Shown: positions 18,035-26,638, counted from the stretch's first letter. The stretch is DNA of 64,000 nucleotides from an uncultured Steroidobacter sp. (GCA_937864115.1 CALMII010000004.1:186001-250000), one strand, 5' to 3'. The notes: generated by a model from the letters alone, not told the origin. Program-made: numbers and translations.

Positions 18035-19739
18035 TTTCGGCAGCACGGACATCGCCGCAATCGAGAACACCCTGGAGGCTCAGCGACCTGGCGGCTGGCG
18101 CCGCCTTTCCGCTGCGACGCTCGCTAAGTATGCGAGCGTCGCGCCGCGCGCTGGTTGGGAACTGACGGTACACGCGGGGCAGTTTCGCTGCGCGGCCATC
18201 GATCGGCTCCACGTGTTGATCGATGCAGCGTTTCCCGACTCCGATCCACGCGTCGCAGTTCCGCAGCTCGACATCGGAGACTGGGCGCATGTGGAGCCAC
18301 GAGGGCTCCTATGTCTGACGAAGCGCACATGGCAGGCGGCGCCGGGAGATCGTGTGGTTCAGTCGCTGAGAGATGCGGCGGACGTGCTCGACATGGATGT
18401 CGAAACGCAGCAACAGGAATACTTCGCTGAATTCAGTGCATACTGGAATCAGCGCCTAACGCCCGAGTCACCGCTGTTCATGACTCTGGTGGCGACCATC
18501 TCCGGCAGTCGCGAGCTTTTCTACCATAGGCAAACAGATCGCGGTCGGATCGTTCTAGCTGACGACCGTGACGAGCTGGTGCGCTGGTTAGAGCACAGCG
18601 GCGTGATGTCTGAGGCGCGATCACTGCGCCGGACGCAGTTGATCTGGTTGCCTCGGCCCTGGACCCCGCACGAATTTCCGGAGCTAACTAGAGACGTTCG
18701 ATCCGCTGCCAAGCCGGTCGATCTCAATGGGTATTTGCGGGCGGGCGAGGCGTTACCGGTTCTGTTCGGATCACAGACCAAAACCGGGCCCGTCTTCGTG
18801 GGTGTTGATTTACCCGGCGTTCCTCGGTCGCGCTTCAACAAGGGAAGTTTCCGCGATCTCTCGAGAATTCCCGTGACGATGTTGGCGACCATGTCCGCCG
18901 GCTTGCGTGTCACACGCTGCCGTGTCGAACGTGTGGATCGAGCCTGGATATATGGACGCGACCACGATGCCGTGCAAGCAAGCCTGGCCGCCAAGAAGGT
19001 CGGGCTCGTGGGTTGTGGCGCGCTCGGAAGCGCGGTCGCACGACTGCTGGTCCAGATGGGAGTCGGCCGGTGGCTTCTGGTGGACGGCGATGGTCTCTCT
19101 GCACCAAATACCGCACGGCACGTGTTGGGCAATCCGCATATTCGTGTCAACAAGGCGGTTGCGCTTCGCAGGCAACTGCTTTGTGACTTTCCTCATCTCG
19201 ATTCTATCGAGAGTTTCCCGGTGGATGTGCGTGAGCTGACCGATTCGCAGCGCTCGTCTCTATCCCAATGCGATGTGATCGTGAGTGCCGGGATCAGTTG
19301 GGCAGGAGATTTGGTACTCGACCGATGGCGGCAATCGTTGTCTCGCACACCTGTGCATGTCTGCAGCTGGGTCGAGGAATTTGCGCTAGCGGGACACGCC
19401 GTCGCTTTGGTTGGCAATGATACGTTGCGATTGCGGTTCTCCGCCGATGGTGTTCCAGATTTTCGGCTGACTACGTGGCCCGCGACCGTGACAACACAGA
19501 TCATGGAGGCAGGCTGCGGCAATCTCTTTCAACCGCACGGCGCCGTAGACCTCATCAACTCCGCTGCCCTCGCAGCGCAGCTCGTCGTAGATGTCCTCCT
19601 GGGAGATGTGAAAATGTCACGCCGCCGGGTGTGGCTCGGCGACCGCGCTCGTCTGGCACAGCTTGGCGGAACACCGGCTGCCCAGTTCGACGTGAGCCAC
19701 ACACGCCGGGAGTTCCCGTGGGTCGGCGGGGGTGGCTAA
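17997..19739 (+). CDS. cap2: CBASS Cap2 (E2-E1 ubiquitin-transferase-like fusion)
   Basis: Cap2 conjugates the C-terminus of the CD-NTase to cellular targets, priming it for signalling in type II CBASS. The 580-residue product has an N-terminal E2-like domain with the likely active Cys106 in RGLLCLTK (numbered from TTG 17997). A linker follows, then a ThiF/E1 adenylation domain beginning KVGLVGCGALGSAVA (335-349), with LVDGDGLSAPNTARH downstream and a candidate E1 Cys507 in EAGCGNLF. The start is uncertain: TTG 17997 has AGGA only 2 nt away, while TTG 18027 has a better-spaced GGGG. Both overlap the CD-NTase gene. The protein ends in four glycines, a curious tail on a conjugating enzyme. Confidence 0.9.
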   Translation: MPAATTGIAGLVDFGSTDIAAIENTLEAQRPGGWRRLSAATLAKYASVAPRAGWELTVHAGQFRCAAIDRLHVLIDAAFPDSDPRVAVPQLDIGDWAHVEPRGLLCLTKRTWQAAPGDRVVQSLRDAADVLDMDVETQQQEYFAEFSAYWNQRLTPESPLFMTLVATISGSRELFYHRQTDRGRIVLADDRDELVRWLEHSGVMSEARSLRRTQLIWLPRPWTPHEFPELTRDVRSAAKPVDLNGYLRAGEALPVLFGSQTKTGPVFVGVDLPGVPRSRFNKGSFRDLSRIPVTMLATMSAGLRVTRCRVERVDRAWIYGRDHDAVQASLAAKKVGLVGCGALGSAVARLLVQMGVGRWLLVDGDGLSAPNTARHVLGNPHIRVNKAVALRRQLLCDFPHLDSIESFPVDVRELTDSQRSSLSQCDVIVSAGISWAGDLVLDRWRQSLSRTPVHVCSWVEEFALAGHAVALVGNDTLRLRFSADGVPDFRLTTWPATVTTQIMEAGCGNLFQPHGAVDLINSAALAAQLVVDVLLGDVKMSRRRVWLGDRARLAQLGGTPAAQFDVSHTRREFPWVGGGG

Positions 19740-19741
19740 GC

Positions 19742-20233
19742 ATGTTGCGTTGGCTGCGATCGAACACTTGGGAGCGGAGCATCTTCGGAAGCGATCAACA
19801 CCTAGGGATTGACCCGCGGGTTCTTCGTCACGTCCGTCGGTATCGCCAATCCCGCGAGGGGCAGCCGGAGGCCGGCGGCCAACTGTTTGGCACTGTAACG
19901 AAGTCACTCGTCCGGATCAGCGCTGCATCCGGCCCGCATCGTAGTGACCAGCGTTCCCGGTATGCCTTTCGCTCAAATCCGCACACGGCCCAGACTTTCA
20001 TCGAAGCGCACGCGGAACGTGGGCTGCTGTACCTCGGGGAATGGCACACGCACGCCGAGAACGTGCCAAGTCCTTCCGAGACGGATGTAAGCGCGCTTCG
20101 AGCCATACTGCAGAATTCTCAACTCAATACTGATGCACTGGTGCTCATGATCGTTGGTCTCGCGAGGCCCGATGCGGATCTTGGCGTCTGGTACATGAAG
20201 CGGACGCGTCTGCTCTTGGAGTGCATCCGGTAA
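19742..20233 (+). CDS. cap3: CBASS Cap3 (JAB/JAMM isopeptidase)
   Basis: Cap3 is the deconjugating protease of type II CBASS, removing the CD-NTase from its conjugates. The 163-residue protein carries an intact JAMM zinc site: Glu43 in EAGGQLFG, then His102-x-His104-x7-Ser112-x2-Asp115 in the segment EWHTHAENVPSPSETD. Length is typical for Cap3. The ATG at 19742 starts 2 bp after the cap2 stop; the open frame extends upstream inside cap2 but that part is a shadow. Tight coupling to cap2 supports joint expression. Confidence 0.93.
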   Translation: MLRWLRSNTWERSIFGSDQHLGIDPRVLRHVRRYRQSREGQPEAGGQLFGTVTKSLVRISAASGPHRSDQRSRYAFRSNPHTAQTFIEAHAERGLLYLGEWHTHAENVPSPSETDVSALRAILQNSQLNTDALVLMIVGLARPDADLGVWYMKRTRLLLECIR

Positions 20234-20348
20234 TGCGCATCCAACTACAACGAAGATCAGTGATGAAGCGAGCTATCTATCTGCTTTCCGCTTCGCATCA
20301 AAGGATTGTGTCGTTCAGTCGACATGAGCGAGTAGCGGAGGACGCTCT

Positions 20349-21299
20349 GTGAGCACACTACAGGAGAACGCAACGGCGACTGCCAAACCATTTCGAATCC
20401 TAGCGCTCGACGGCGGTGGCGCCAAAGGTTTTTATACCCTGGGCGTACTGAAGGAAATCGAAGCGCTGGCTGGTGAGCGCTTGCATCGTCGCTTCGACCT
20501 GATCTTCGGCACTAGTACGGGGGCCATCATTGCGGCACTGCTCGCGTTGGGCCGATCCGTCGATGAGATCCACGAGACCTACAAGCAGCATGTCCCGACG
20601 GTGATGTCGCAACGCTCACGAGGGGCTCGCACCGCGGCGCTGGCCCGGCTGGCCAAAGACGTGTTCGGCGATTCGACATTTGTTGATGTTGCCACGGGCG
20701 TGGGCATTGTGACTGCGAAATGGATGACCGAACGCCCGATGATCTTCAAGGCCAGCATCCAGCAGGCTCACGGATCCAAGGGCACCTTTGTCCCCGGCTT
20801 TGGGGTTCCCATTGCTGATGCCGTTCAAGCCTCGTGTTCCGCCTTCCCCTTTTTCGACCGCAAAATCGTCACAACATCGGCAGGCGACAAGATTGAGTTG
20901 GTCGATGGGGGTTACTGTGCGAACAATCCGACTCTGTATGCGATCGCCGATGCCTTGGTGGCCCTGAAGAGGTCGCCCCAGGACCTGCGGGTCGTGAACG
21001 TGGGCGTGGGTGTCTATCCACAGCCGCGCAACCTGCTGATGTCGCTGGTCAAGATGATCCCGTTTAATAGCATCGAATTGCTGCAGAAGACACTCGAGAT
21101 CAATACACAGTCGATGGATCAGCTCCGGGCGATTCTTTTCAAGGATGTGCCGACCCTGCGTATCAGCGACACGTTCGAGCGCCCGGAAATGGCGACTGAC
21201 TTGCTGGAGGCGAACTTGGACAAGCTCAACATCCTTCGTCAGCGCGGTCGTGAATCTTTCGCTTCGCGCGAAGCGGAACTTGGACGCCTTCTCAGCTGA
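20349..21299 (+). CDS. capV: CBASS effector CapV-like patatin phospholipase
   Basis: A 316-residue patatin-like phospholipase, the membrane-degrading effector used by DncV-type CBASS when activated by cyclic GMP-AMP. The N-terminus has the oxyanion motif DGGGAKGFYTLGVL (21-34), the nucleophile elbow GTSTG with Ser56, and the catalytic Asp186 in VDGGYCANNP. GTG 20349 is preceded by GGAGGA (20337-20342) at 6-nt spacing. A gap of 115 bp separates it from cap3. In the best-known loci capV is the first gene; here it is last, which may change its relative dosage. The role is inferred from context and motifs. Confidence 0.9.
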   Translation: MSTLQENATATAKPFRILALDGGGAKGFYTLGVLKEIEALAGERLHRRFDLIFGTSTGAIIAALLALGRSVDEIHETYKQHVPTVMSQRSRGARTAALARLAKDVFGDSTFVDVATGVGIVTAKWMTERPMIFKASIQQAHGSKGTFVPGFGVPIADAVQASCSAFPFFDRKIVTTSAGDKIELVDGGYCANNPTLYAIADALVALKRSPQDLRVVNVGVGVYPQPRNLLMSLVKMIPFNSIELLQKTLEINTQSMDQLRAILFKDVPTLRISDTFERPEMATDLLEANLDKLNILRQRGRESFASREAELGRLLS

Positions 21300-21449
21300 G
21301 GTACACGGGCTGCCTACTTAGTAACCGTTGATCTCAATCCATTTGAGATGGGGGCGAGTTCAGTGGCAGCGAGGATCGCACGCGAACTGGGGGATCGAAA
21401 CGAGCGTGGTCCAGAGAACTGTTTCTGCGTATGCGTGAGGAGAGATTCA

Positions 21450-22187
21450 ATGTACAAGGGCACTATCCGCCTTGAGGCGAAGATGACGGACAACTGCATT
21501 GGATTCGCTCCGTTCGAGTTCAAGCCTTCTATGTCCGGAGTGGAGAGATTTCAGATTGCAACTGAGGAAAGAACGATCTGTGTCTCCGTGGACGTTTCGT
21601 CCGTGTCCACGCCTGATGACGGCGTACGACTTGCGCTTGCCATCACTGAAACAGCACTAAACCGCCTCGCATTCGTGAACCAGATCGCGATCCCGCCCGC
21701 GAAAGTCACTTCACGTGAGTTCACATCGATGTCTGCAGGACCCGGTCACGTGGCAGTGCTAGCTCCCGCCTATATCACCGTGCAAGGGCACGTTGTTGAT
21801 CTCGTAGTTGGGCTGAGTCTTGCAAACATAAAGGCTGCACTTGAGCCCGCCGCACTACCAGGAGAACAGAATTTCGGCTCGATCCGTTCGGCCCGAAATT
21901 CCGTTGGCGCAGTGGAAGAGTTCATGCATCTCTACGCGATCCTGCTCGGGTTCTTCGGCGACAAGCAGAACGATGTAGACGCATTCATCGTATCGGTCGA
22001 TCAAGCCGTACCGCAGACTCAGAGTCCTATTAAGGCGGGCGCGATGGAAACTATCTACACGCGGCTTCGCAACGAACTGGCGCACAGGCGCCCCGGAGTA
22101 GACATCGACTCAACCAAACAGCAGATGGCAGCGCGCGTCGGCGACCTCCGCGGCCTTGTTAAGGAAGCAATTCAGCGGTATCCCTGA
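21450..22187 (+). CDS. HEPN-like protein with C-terminal RNELAH motif
   Basis: A 245-residue protein that I do not recognise as a named family. Its C-terminal helical part contains RLRNELAHRR, with Arg207-x4-His212, the motif of HEPN-superfamily ribonucleases. It is followed by the amphipathic helix MAARVGDLRGLVKEAI, as in many ApeA-like and abortive-infection HEPN domains. The N-terminal 120 residues look beta-rich and may be a sensor. ATG 21450 was chosen over 21348 because GAGGAG (21437-21442) lies 7-8 nt upstream. The gene follows capV by 150 bp on the same strand, so it may be a further CBASS-associated or independent defence gene. RNase activity is inferred from the motif only. Confidence 0.6.
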   Translation: MYKGTIRLEAKMTDNCIGFAPFEFKPSMSGVERFQIATEERTICVSVDVSSVSTPDDGVRLALAITETALNRLAFVNQIAIPPAKVTSREFTSMSAGPGHVAVLAPAYITVQGHVVDLVVGLSLANIKAALEPAALPGEQNFGSIRSARNSVGAVEEFMHLYAILLGFFGDKQNDVDAFIVSVDQAVPQTQSPIKAGAMETIYTRLRNELAHRRPGVDIDSTKQQMAARVGDLRGLVKEAIQRYP

Positions 22188-22279
22188 TGGTTGCAAGGAC
22201 TCGGCGGTGAAGAATCGCGTTATCGCATCGCGAAGTCGCGATGCGTCGCGGACTTGGCAGCGTGAGCCCGTGGCTGATG

Positions 22280-22819
22280 CTATGGACGTTGTCCGTACAG
22301 CTGATCGAAGCGCCGCTCCAACTTCGCATTGGTGCCGCGAATTTGGTCAACGACCTGCTTCGCCCAGTCGAAGTATTCCCGCTTACGCTCCTGCGACCAA
22401 TCACTCGGCGGACTCGCTACGATGTCCCGCAGGTTTGAGATCTTATCCGCCAGCTTCACAAGCTTCGCGCCGTGACTTGCCCTCGCCGCTTTGCTGACCT
22501 GCAGCCGCTTGCGCGACATCTTCTTCAACCATTTGGTATCAGTCACCTCGATGACCATTTCCGCGATCTCATCACCGAAGAGGCCCCGCAATTCGACGTA
22601 GCTCGTGTCCGTATCTTCGATCGTATCGTGCAGCAGGGCTGCCGCGATTACGGCAACGTCGTCTACGCCCCCTTCTTCCCGAAGGACCGTCGCGAGCGTC
22701 AGAGGATGATTGATGTAGGGTGACGCGCCGGCATCCTTGCGCCTTTGGTCCTTATGCTTGTGAGCGGCAAACGATGCTGCCCTAAGCAGCAGGCTGATCT
22801 CATCCGTTCGATTCGTCAT
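22280..22819 (-). CDS. Small alarmone hydrolase-like HD-domain protein (MESH1/SpoT-type)
   Basis: A 179-residue single HD domain resembling the hydrolase half of RelA/SpoT proteins; such proteins hydrolyse (p)ppGpp or related alarmones. Seen metal-site motifs are AHKHKDQRRKD...PYINHPL near the N-terminus, the HD pair in ALLHDTIEDT, and KLADKISNL downstream. No synthetase, TGS or ACT domain is present, so it is a stand-alone SAH. The ATG at 22819 is preferred; a GTG at 22846 would add nine residues. It converges on the HEPN-like gene with a 92-bp gap and sits in a defence island, where SAHs can act as antitoxins to toxic alarmone synthetases, though no synthetase is visible here. Confidence 0.8.
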   Translation of the reverse strand: MTNRTDEISLLLRAASFAAHKHKDQRRKDAGASPYINHPLTLATVLREEGGVDDVAVIAAALLHDTIEDTDTSYVELRGLFGDEIAEMVIEVTDTKWLKKMSRKRLQVSKAARASHGAKLVKLADKISNLRDIVASPPSDWSQERKREYFDWAKQVVDQIRGTNAKLERRFDQLYGQRP

Positions 22820-22867
22820 AGCCCGAGACGTTTCCTCAGTAGCCACCGCTCACGCTTTGCCAAGCAT

Positions 22868-23080
22868 TCATTGCACTTGCTCCACTAGGGATACTCGTCC
22901 CGAAATTCGACGCGCGGGGTAGCGCAAATCACTCCGGAGTTCTAGCGCTGAGCAATCTTGTCCACTGCAAGAGTTCGCTCCCAGTAGAATTGGCGCCACG
23001 CCTTCTACATGAGCGACAACGAAATATTCCGAATGACCGATCGTGTCTTCACGCAGTATTCTTTCGATGGCAGTTAACAC
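22868..23080 (-). CDS. Small hypothetical protein upstream of the HD-domain gene
   Basis: A 70-codon frame starting with GTG at 23080 and preceded by GGAGG with about 10-nt spacing on the minus strand. It ends 48 bp before the ATG of the alarmone-hydrolase-like gene, so the two could form an operon. The product (ERILREDTIGHSEYFVVAHV near the start) has no recognised domain, no membrane segment and no signal peptide. It could be a real small protein or a decayed remnant. The rest of the 22847-23283 gap shows nothing else. Confidence 0.35.
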   Translation of the reverse strand: MLTAIERILREDTIGHSEYFVVAHVEGVAPILLGANSCSGQDCSALELRSDLRYPARRISGRVSLVEQVQ

Positions 23081-23283
23081 GGCCAGATTGCCTCCGAAGC
23101 GTTATATCACCGAAATACATTTGATACTTGGTTCTCAGTCACGCGAACGACATCGCGTAGCTCTGACCGAAATGCAATCGTCTGTCCCACACCTTCTTGA
23201 AGCAAAAGTGAGCGGACCTAAACGTGCAGCACGCGGACGCCCTCGACAATGACTTTGCGAACGAACGCTGAGAACCTTCGCAC

Positions 23284-25086
23284 ATGAACGGGCGCTCCGA
23301 AGAATGGGTCACCTGGGACGCATGGATGCGCTCACGACCTAAGCGAAAAAGCCGCCAAGCGCGATTTTTCGCGGAGCTGGATCGGCGATTTCCTCGGTGG
23401 GAAACACTTCACGCCGATCCTACGTTTGCGGCTTGGCTAGGGGAAAGGAACCGGAATACCGGAAAATCGCGGCTTGATCTCATTCGAGTTTGTTCCAGAG
23501 CAAACTACGACGCGCGCAATACCGCGCACTTCTACACTCTCTTCGAGAATCGCCGCAGCGACATATCATCTCGGATCGATGCAGCTATGTCACATCGCAC
23601 CGGCACGCTGCTCGGCGATCGCTATGAGATCATCCGACAGATTGGCTCTGGCGCTTTCGGTTCGGTCTGCTTTGTTTACTCCCACGAGCTGCATCAGTTC
23701 GAAGCGCTCAAGATGATCCGCACAGACGCGCCACAAGCTGGTAGTGCGGTCGTCGCTTTCAAGAAGGAGGCGAATGTTTGGACAGACGTTGGTCTGCATC
23801 CGAATGTGCTGCGCGCGCATTTCGTCGACCATATCGACGAGCAGTTCTGCATCCTCATGGAATATATCGGTCCTGATTCGTGTGGCCGAGTGACATTGAG
23901 AGACTGGCTCAAGCATTCCCCGCTATCGCCTACCGACATTTGTCGATTTGCTTTGAACATCTGCGATGGTATGGCCGCCGCTTTTGCGCGCGGTTTAAAG
24001 GCCCACCGAGATTTGAAGCCAGAGAATATCCTGATTGATGAATCCGGTACGGCGAAAGTGTCCGACTTCGGAATTGCCGGAATTGTGCCTGCTTCCTCTA
24101 ACGGCAACGATTGTTTATTGTTTCCTGGCGTCAACGCCACCGCTGTTGGGACCATTATGGGCACTCCTGCTTACATGGCACCCGAGGCGATCCTTGACTC
24201 GTCGCGCGCGGATCAGACCACCGACATATACAGTTTTGGGATCATACTCTTTGAAATGCTGTCTGGAGGAAGGTGGTCGTATGGTCTGCCACGCTCGATG
24301 CCAAGCCGTCCATTGGAGGCCCAGCGCCTCATCCTTGAATCCCATCTTCGAGCTAAGCCGAAGCGGCTATGGCATCCACTCAACGACCTAGTCCAACGAT
24401 GCCTGTCGAAAGACAGGACTCTGCGACCGCAAACATTCTCTGAATTGCGAAGCGAGCTTACGAGATGGGCAGTACGCAAAGGCATTCCCCATTTCGAACC
24501 GCCCGCAGCCCCGGAAGTGGATTTCTGGGATCAAGGACAGCGGGCGACAAGTTTGTACCGCCTCGGTCGACTCCGCGAAGCGCTCGCGATTTTCGAGTCC
24601 ATTCAGCATGAGTTCGGGGACGACCTCACCATATTCAACATTGCTCTGTGCCAAACTGGTTTGGATCAAATCGAGGAGGCAATCACGACGTACCATCGTC
24701 TACTGAAGAGGAACGAAAGGCATGTGGGTGCATTGGTAAACCTCGCTGGATTGTTGACCAGGCGAAACGAATTGTCAGAAGCGCAGGCGTTGCTACATCG
24801 CGCGCTGGCAATCGATGAGACTGAACCCGTTGCCCGCGTGAACCTCGGAAACCTCTGTTACAAGAATGGGGACTATGCCGGCGCATATCGACAGTATGAG
24901 GCGGCCTTGAAGCACCATCCCTCTGACCCCACCGCGTGGCACAACTTGGCTTTGGCTGCTTTAGCGATTAGGGATGACGCGCGAGCACGAGAAGCACTTT
25001 GCGCTTTCTTGGACTACGCGGCACCCGACGATGCTCGCATCGACTTCGCCCAAGAGAAGCTCAAGGAGCTGAGGGGTCTGTCATGA
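23284..25086 (+). CDS. Ser/Thr protein kinase with C-terminal TPR repeats
   Basis: A 600-residue Hanks-type kinase. Residues 1-105 are an uncharacterised, basic N-terminal extension. The kinase domain spans about 113-390: glycine loop GSGAFGSV (121-128), Lys143 in ALKMI, catalytic loop HRDLKPEN (241-248), DFG (261-263) and MAPEA in the activation region. From about residue 415 come tandem TPR units (EALAIFESIQHEFGDD, EAITTYHRLLKRNERH, EAQALLHRALAIDETE, AYRQYEAALKHHPSD), giving a protein-binding superhelix. No transmembrane segment is seen. It stands alone, 200+ bp from its neighbours. It is not PglW, which has a different N-terminal domain. A signalling or defence role in this island is an inference. 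Confidence 0.9.
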   Translation: MNGRSEEWVTWDAWMRSRPKRKSRQARFFAELDRRFPRWETLHADPTFAAWLGERNRNTGKSRLDLIRVCSRANYDARNTAHFYTLFENRRSDISSRIDAAMSHRTGTLLGDRYEIIRQIGSGAFGSVCFVYSHELHQFEALKMIRTDAPQAGSAVVAFKKEANVWTDVGLHPNVLRAHFVDHIDEQFCILMEYIGPDSCGRVTLRDWLKHSPLSPTDICRFALNICDGMAAAFARGLKAHRDLKPENILIDESGTAKVSDFGIAGIVPASSNGNDCLLFPGVNATAVGTIMGTPAYMAPEAILDSSRADQTTDIYSFGIILFEMLSGGRWSYGLPRSMPSRPLEAQRLILESHLRAKPKRLWHPLNDLVQRCLSKDRTLRPQTFSELRSELTRWAVRKGIPHFEPPAAPEVDFWDQGQRATSLYRLGRLREALAIFESIQHEFGDDLTIFNIALCQTGLDQIEEAITTYHRLLKRNERHVGALVNLAGLLTRRNELSEAQALLHRALAIDETEPVARVNLGNLCYKNGDYAGAYRQYEAALKHHPSDPTAWHNLALAALAIRDDARAREALCAFLDYAAPDDARIDFAQEKLKELRGLS

Positions 25087-25576
25087 TTTTTCACGGAGGT
25101 GTCGCAGCCTTCGACGCGGAGCTCGGCGAGAGAAATCGAGTGACCGACTTGGCCGGCCACCACCACCGCATTCATCGAATCGGCTTGCAGCTTCGACTGA
25201 GAGCGCGATGATTTTGCTTTCGCTCTCCTGATCGGTCTTGCTCTGCAGCAGCAGTTCTGTGCCGTGCAGATGATCGATGTGCAGTGCCAACCCGCCAGCG
25301 GGCGCGAGCTCACGCGCTACACGCAACCCGAGCCCGAACTGAAGGCTGCCGTAGTTTTCGGGGCTCGCTGCGGCGACAGAGTGAACTTTAGTTAAGCTTC
25401 CGCCACTCGTGTAGTGCAGACCCAGGGGTGGCCCCTCACGCATCAACAATTTGGTCCTCGGCTACCCCGTCGAATCCGCGAAGTCGGGTTAGAACGTCCG
25501 CCATGAATAGGGTGGCGTGCTCAAAGGGCGGCGTTATGATTCTCACGAGGACGGCACTGTGAAGCGCAGGGCGCGC
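25087..25576. other. Gap between kinase and integrase genes
   Basis: About 490 bp without an intact gene. Apart from a decayed recombinase fragment (listed separately), I see no promoter, RNA gene or terminator here. The open frames that cross it are short and unsupported by ribosome-binding sites. Confidence 0.5.
25180..25314 (-). pseudogene. Remnant of a tyrosine recombinase catalytic core
   Basis: The minus-strand frame reads ARELAPAGGLALHIDHLHG then ELLLQSKTDQESESKIIAL. This aligns with the intact integrase 0.8 kb away around its SELVSLAREHL and ILLPWSKTDQEQEGKVIAL segments. The DNA is also alike: CTCCTGATCGGTCTTGCTC at about 25224-25242 recurs exactly at about 26003-26021. The catalytic Arg box and the HxxR/Tyr part are absent, so this is a decayed fragment of a related recombinase, not a working gene. 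Confidence 0.55.
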
Positions 25577-26638
25577 TCACTTCGTCCCTTTTCGCTGCTT
25601 GAGAAACGCCATCATCGCGCTCTCGCCGGCCGCAATGTTCTCGCTATAGCGCGTGACCATGCGATCAGAAGACCAGCGTCCCTGTTGCTTAACCTTTTCG
25701 GTGCTGAAGCCGGCATCGACGAGATCCTGCGCCAGGCCCACCCGTGTGCTGTGACCCGAAATGCCCGTGGCAGCGATCTCCCCGTGCGTGCGTTTGACGC
25801 GGCGTTGGAAGATGCGCGCCACGTCGCGATCGGAGAGGGGCCAGGCGTAGCGACCGGGGAGGGGTGTCTTCGCGGGGTCGAGTTCCTTCGCGATCCGCGG
25901 GATCGAACGAAAGAGCGCGCCACTCGTGATCTCCGCGTGCTCGAGCCAGCGCAACAGAAACCCCATCGTTTCTGGGAAGAGTGCGATCACCTTGCCTTCC
26001 TGCTCCTGATCGGTCTTGCTCCACGGCAGAAGAATGCGCCCCGAGCCGTCGCGTTCGATCGTCAGGTGCTCGCGAGCAAGACTCACGAGCTCCGAGCGTC
26101 GGCACCCGGTTTCGGCGGCGACATAGAGCAGGGCGGCATCGCGCAGATCTGCCGGTGAGTCGAACTTCATAGCACTGACGACCTCATCGATGAGATCGCG
26201 CCGCAGCGGCGCCGCCTGGCGTTGGCGCTTAGGGAGCGAGCGTCGGATGCCACGCCACATCAGCCGGCCGCGTTCCGTCGCAAGGGGCCAGGGAAGTTCA
26301 GCGAGACGATGCACGAGTGCCAAAGTCGCCAGGTAGTGCTCGATCGTGGCCCGCTTGCGGTTTGCAGCGATACGATCCTGCAAGAAGGTGCGAAGCGAAT
26401 CGACGGTCGCCGGCAGCACCGGGGTGTCGGTGCGTCGGCAATAGTCCGTCCACATGCGCCAGTCCGCGCGCCAGGTCCGCAGCGTGTTCGGCGCATACGC
26501 GCGCTCGAAGTCCTCTTTGAGTTCTTCGACGAGCACCTTCAGTCGCTCCGCCAGGTAATCTGCGAGCTGGTGAGGCCCAAGGTCGATGAGATCTTCGAGC
26601 GTGATCTTCGAGACTGGAACGATTCCGGTCATGGCCAT
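25577..26638 (-). CDS. Tyrosine-type site-specific recombinase/integrase
   Basis: A roughly 353-residue tyrosine recombinase. The N-terminal half holds a SAM-like core-binding domain (NTLRTWRADWRMWTDYCRR region). The catalytic domain carries Arg in TGCRRSELVSL, the beta-hairpin Lys in LLPWSKTDQ, HSTR as the HxxR box, and GRWSSDRMVTRYSE with the Trp and nucleophile Tyr. The set is complete, so the enzyme should be active. ATG 26638 is chosen; an upstream TTG at 26665 is less likely. It is divergent from the kfrA-like gene across a 230-bp region full of repeats. It probably mobilised part of this island; no attachment site could be identified by eye and no tRNA is nearby. Confidence 0.92.
   Translation of the reverse strand: MAMTGIVPVSKITLEDLIDLGPHQLADYLAERLKVLVEELKEDFERAYAPNTLRTWRADWRMWTDYCRRTDTPVLPATVDSLRTFLQDRIAANRKRATIEHYLATLALVHRLAELPWPLATERGRLMWRGIRRSLPKRQRQAAPLRRDLIDEVVSAMKFDSPADLRDAALLYVAAETGCRRSELVSLAREHLTIERDGSGRILLPWSKTDQEQEGKVIALFPETMGFLLRWLEHAEITSGALFRSIPRIAKELDPAKTPLPGRYAWPLSDRDVARIFQRRVKRTHGEIAATGISGHSTRVGLAQDLVDAGFSTEKVKQQGRWSSDRMVTRYSENIAAGESAMMAFLKQRKGTK

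Noticed and set aside
23284..25086. Kinase gene as the missing pglW of the BREX-2 system
   Set aside because: PglW has a characteristic N-terminal domain and much greater length, and lies upstream of pglX; this kinase has a TPR tail and is separated by other systems.
25517..26158. A 213-codon plus-strand frame inside the integrase gene
   Set aside because: Antisense to a complete tyrosine recombinase with all catalytic residues.
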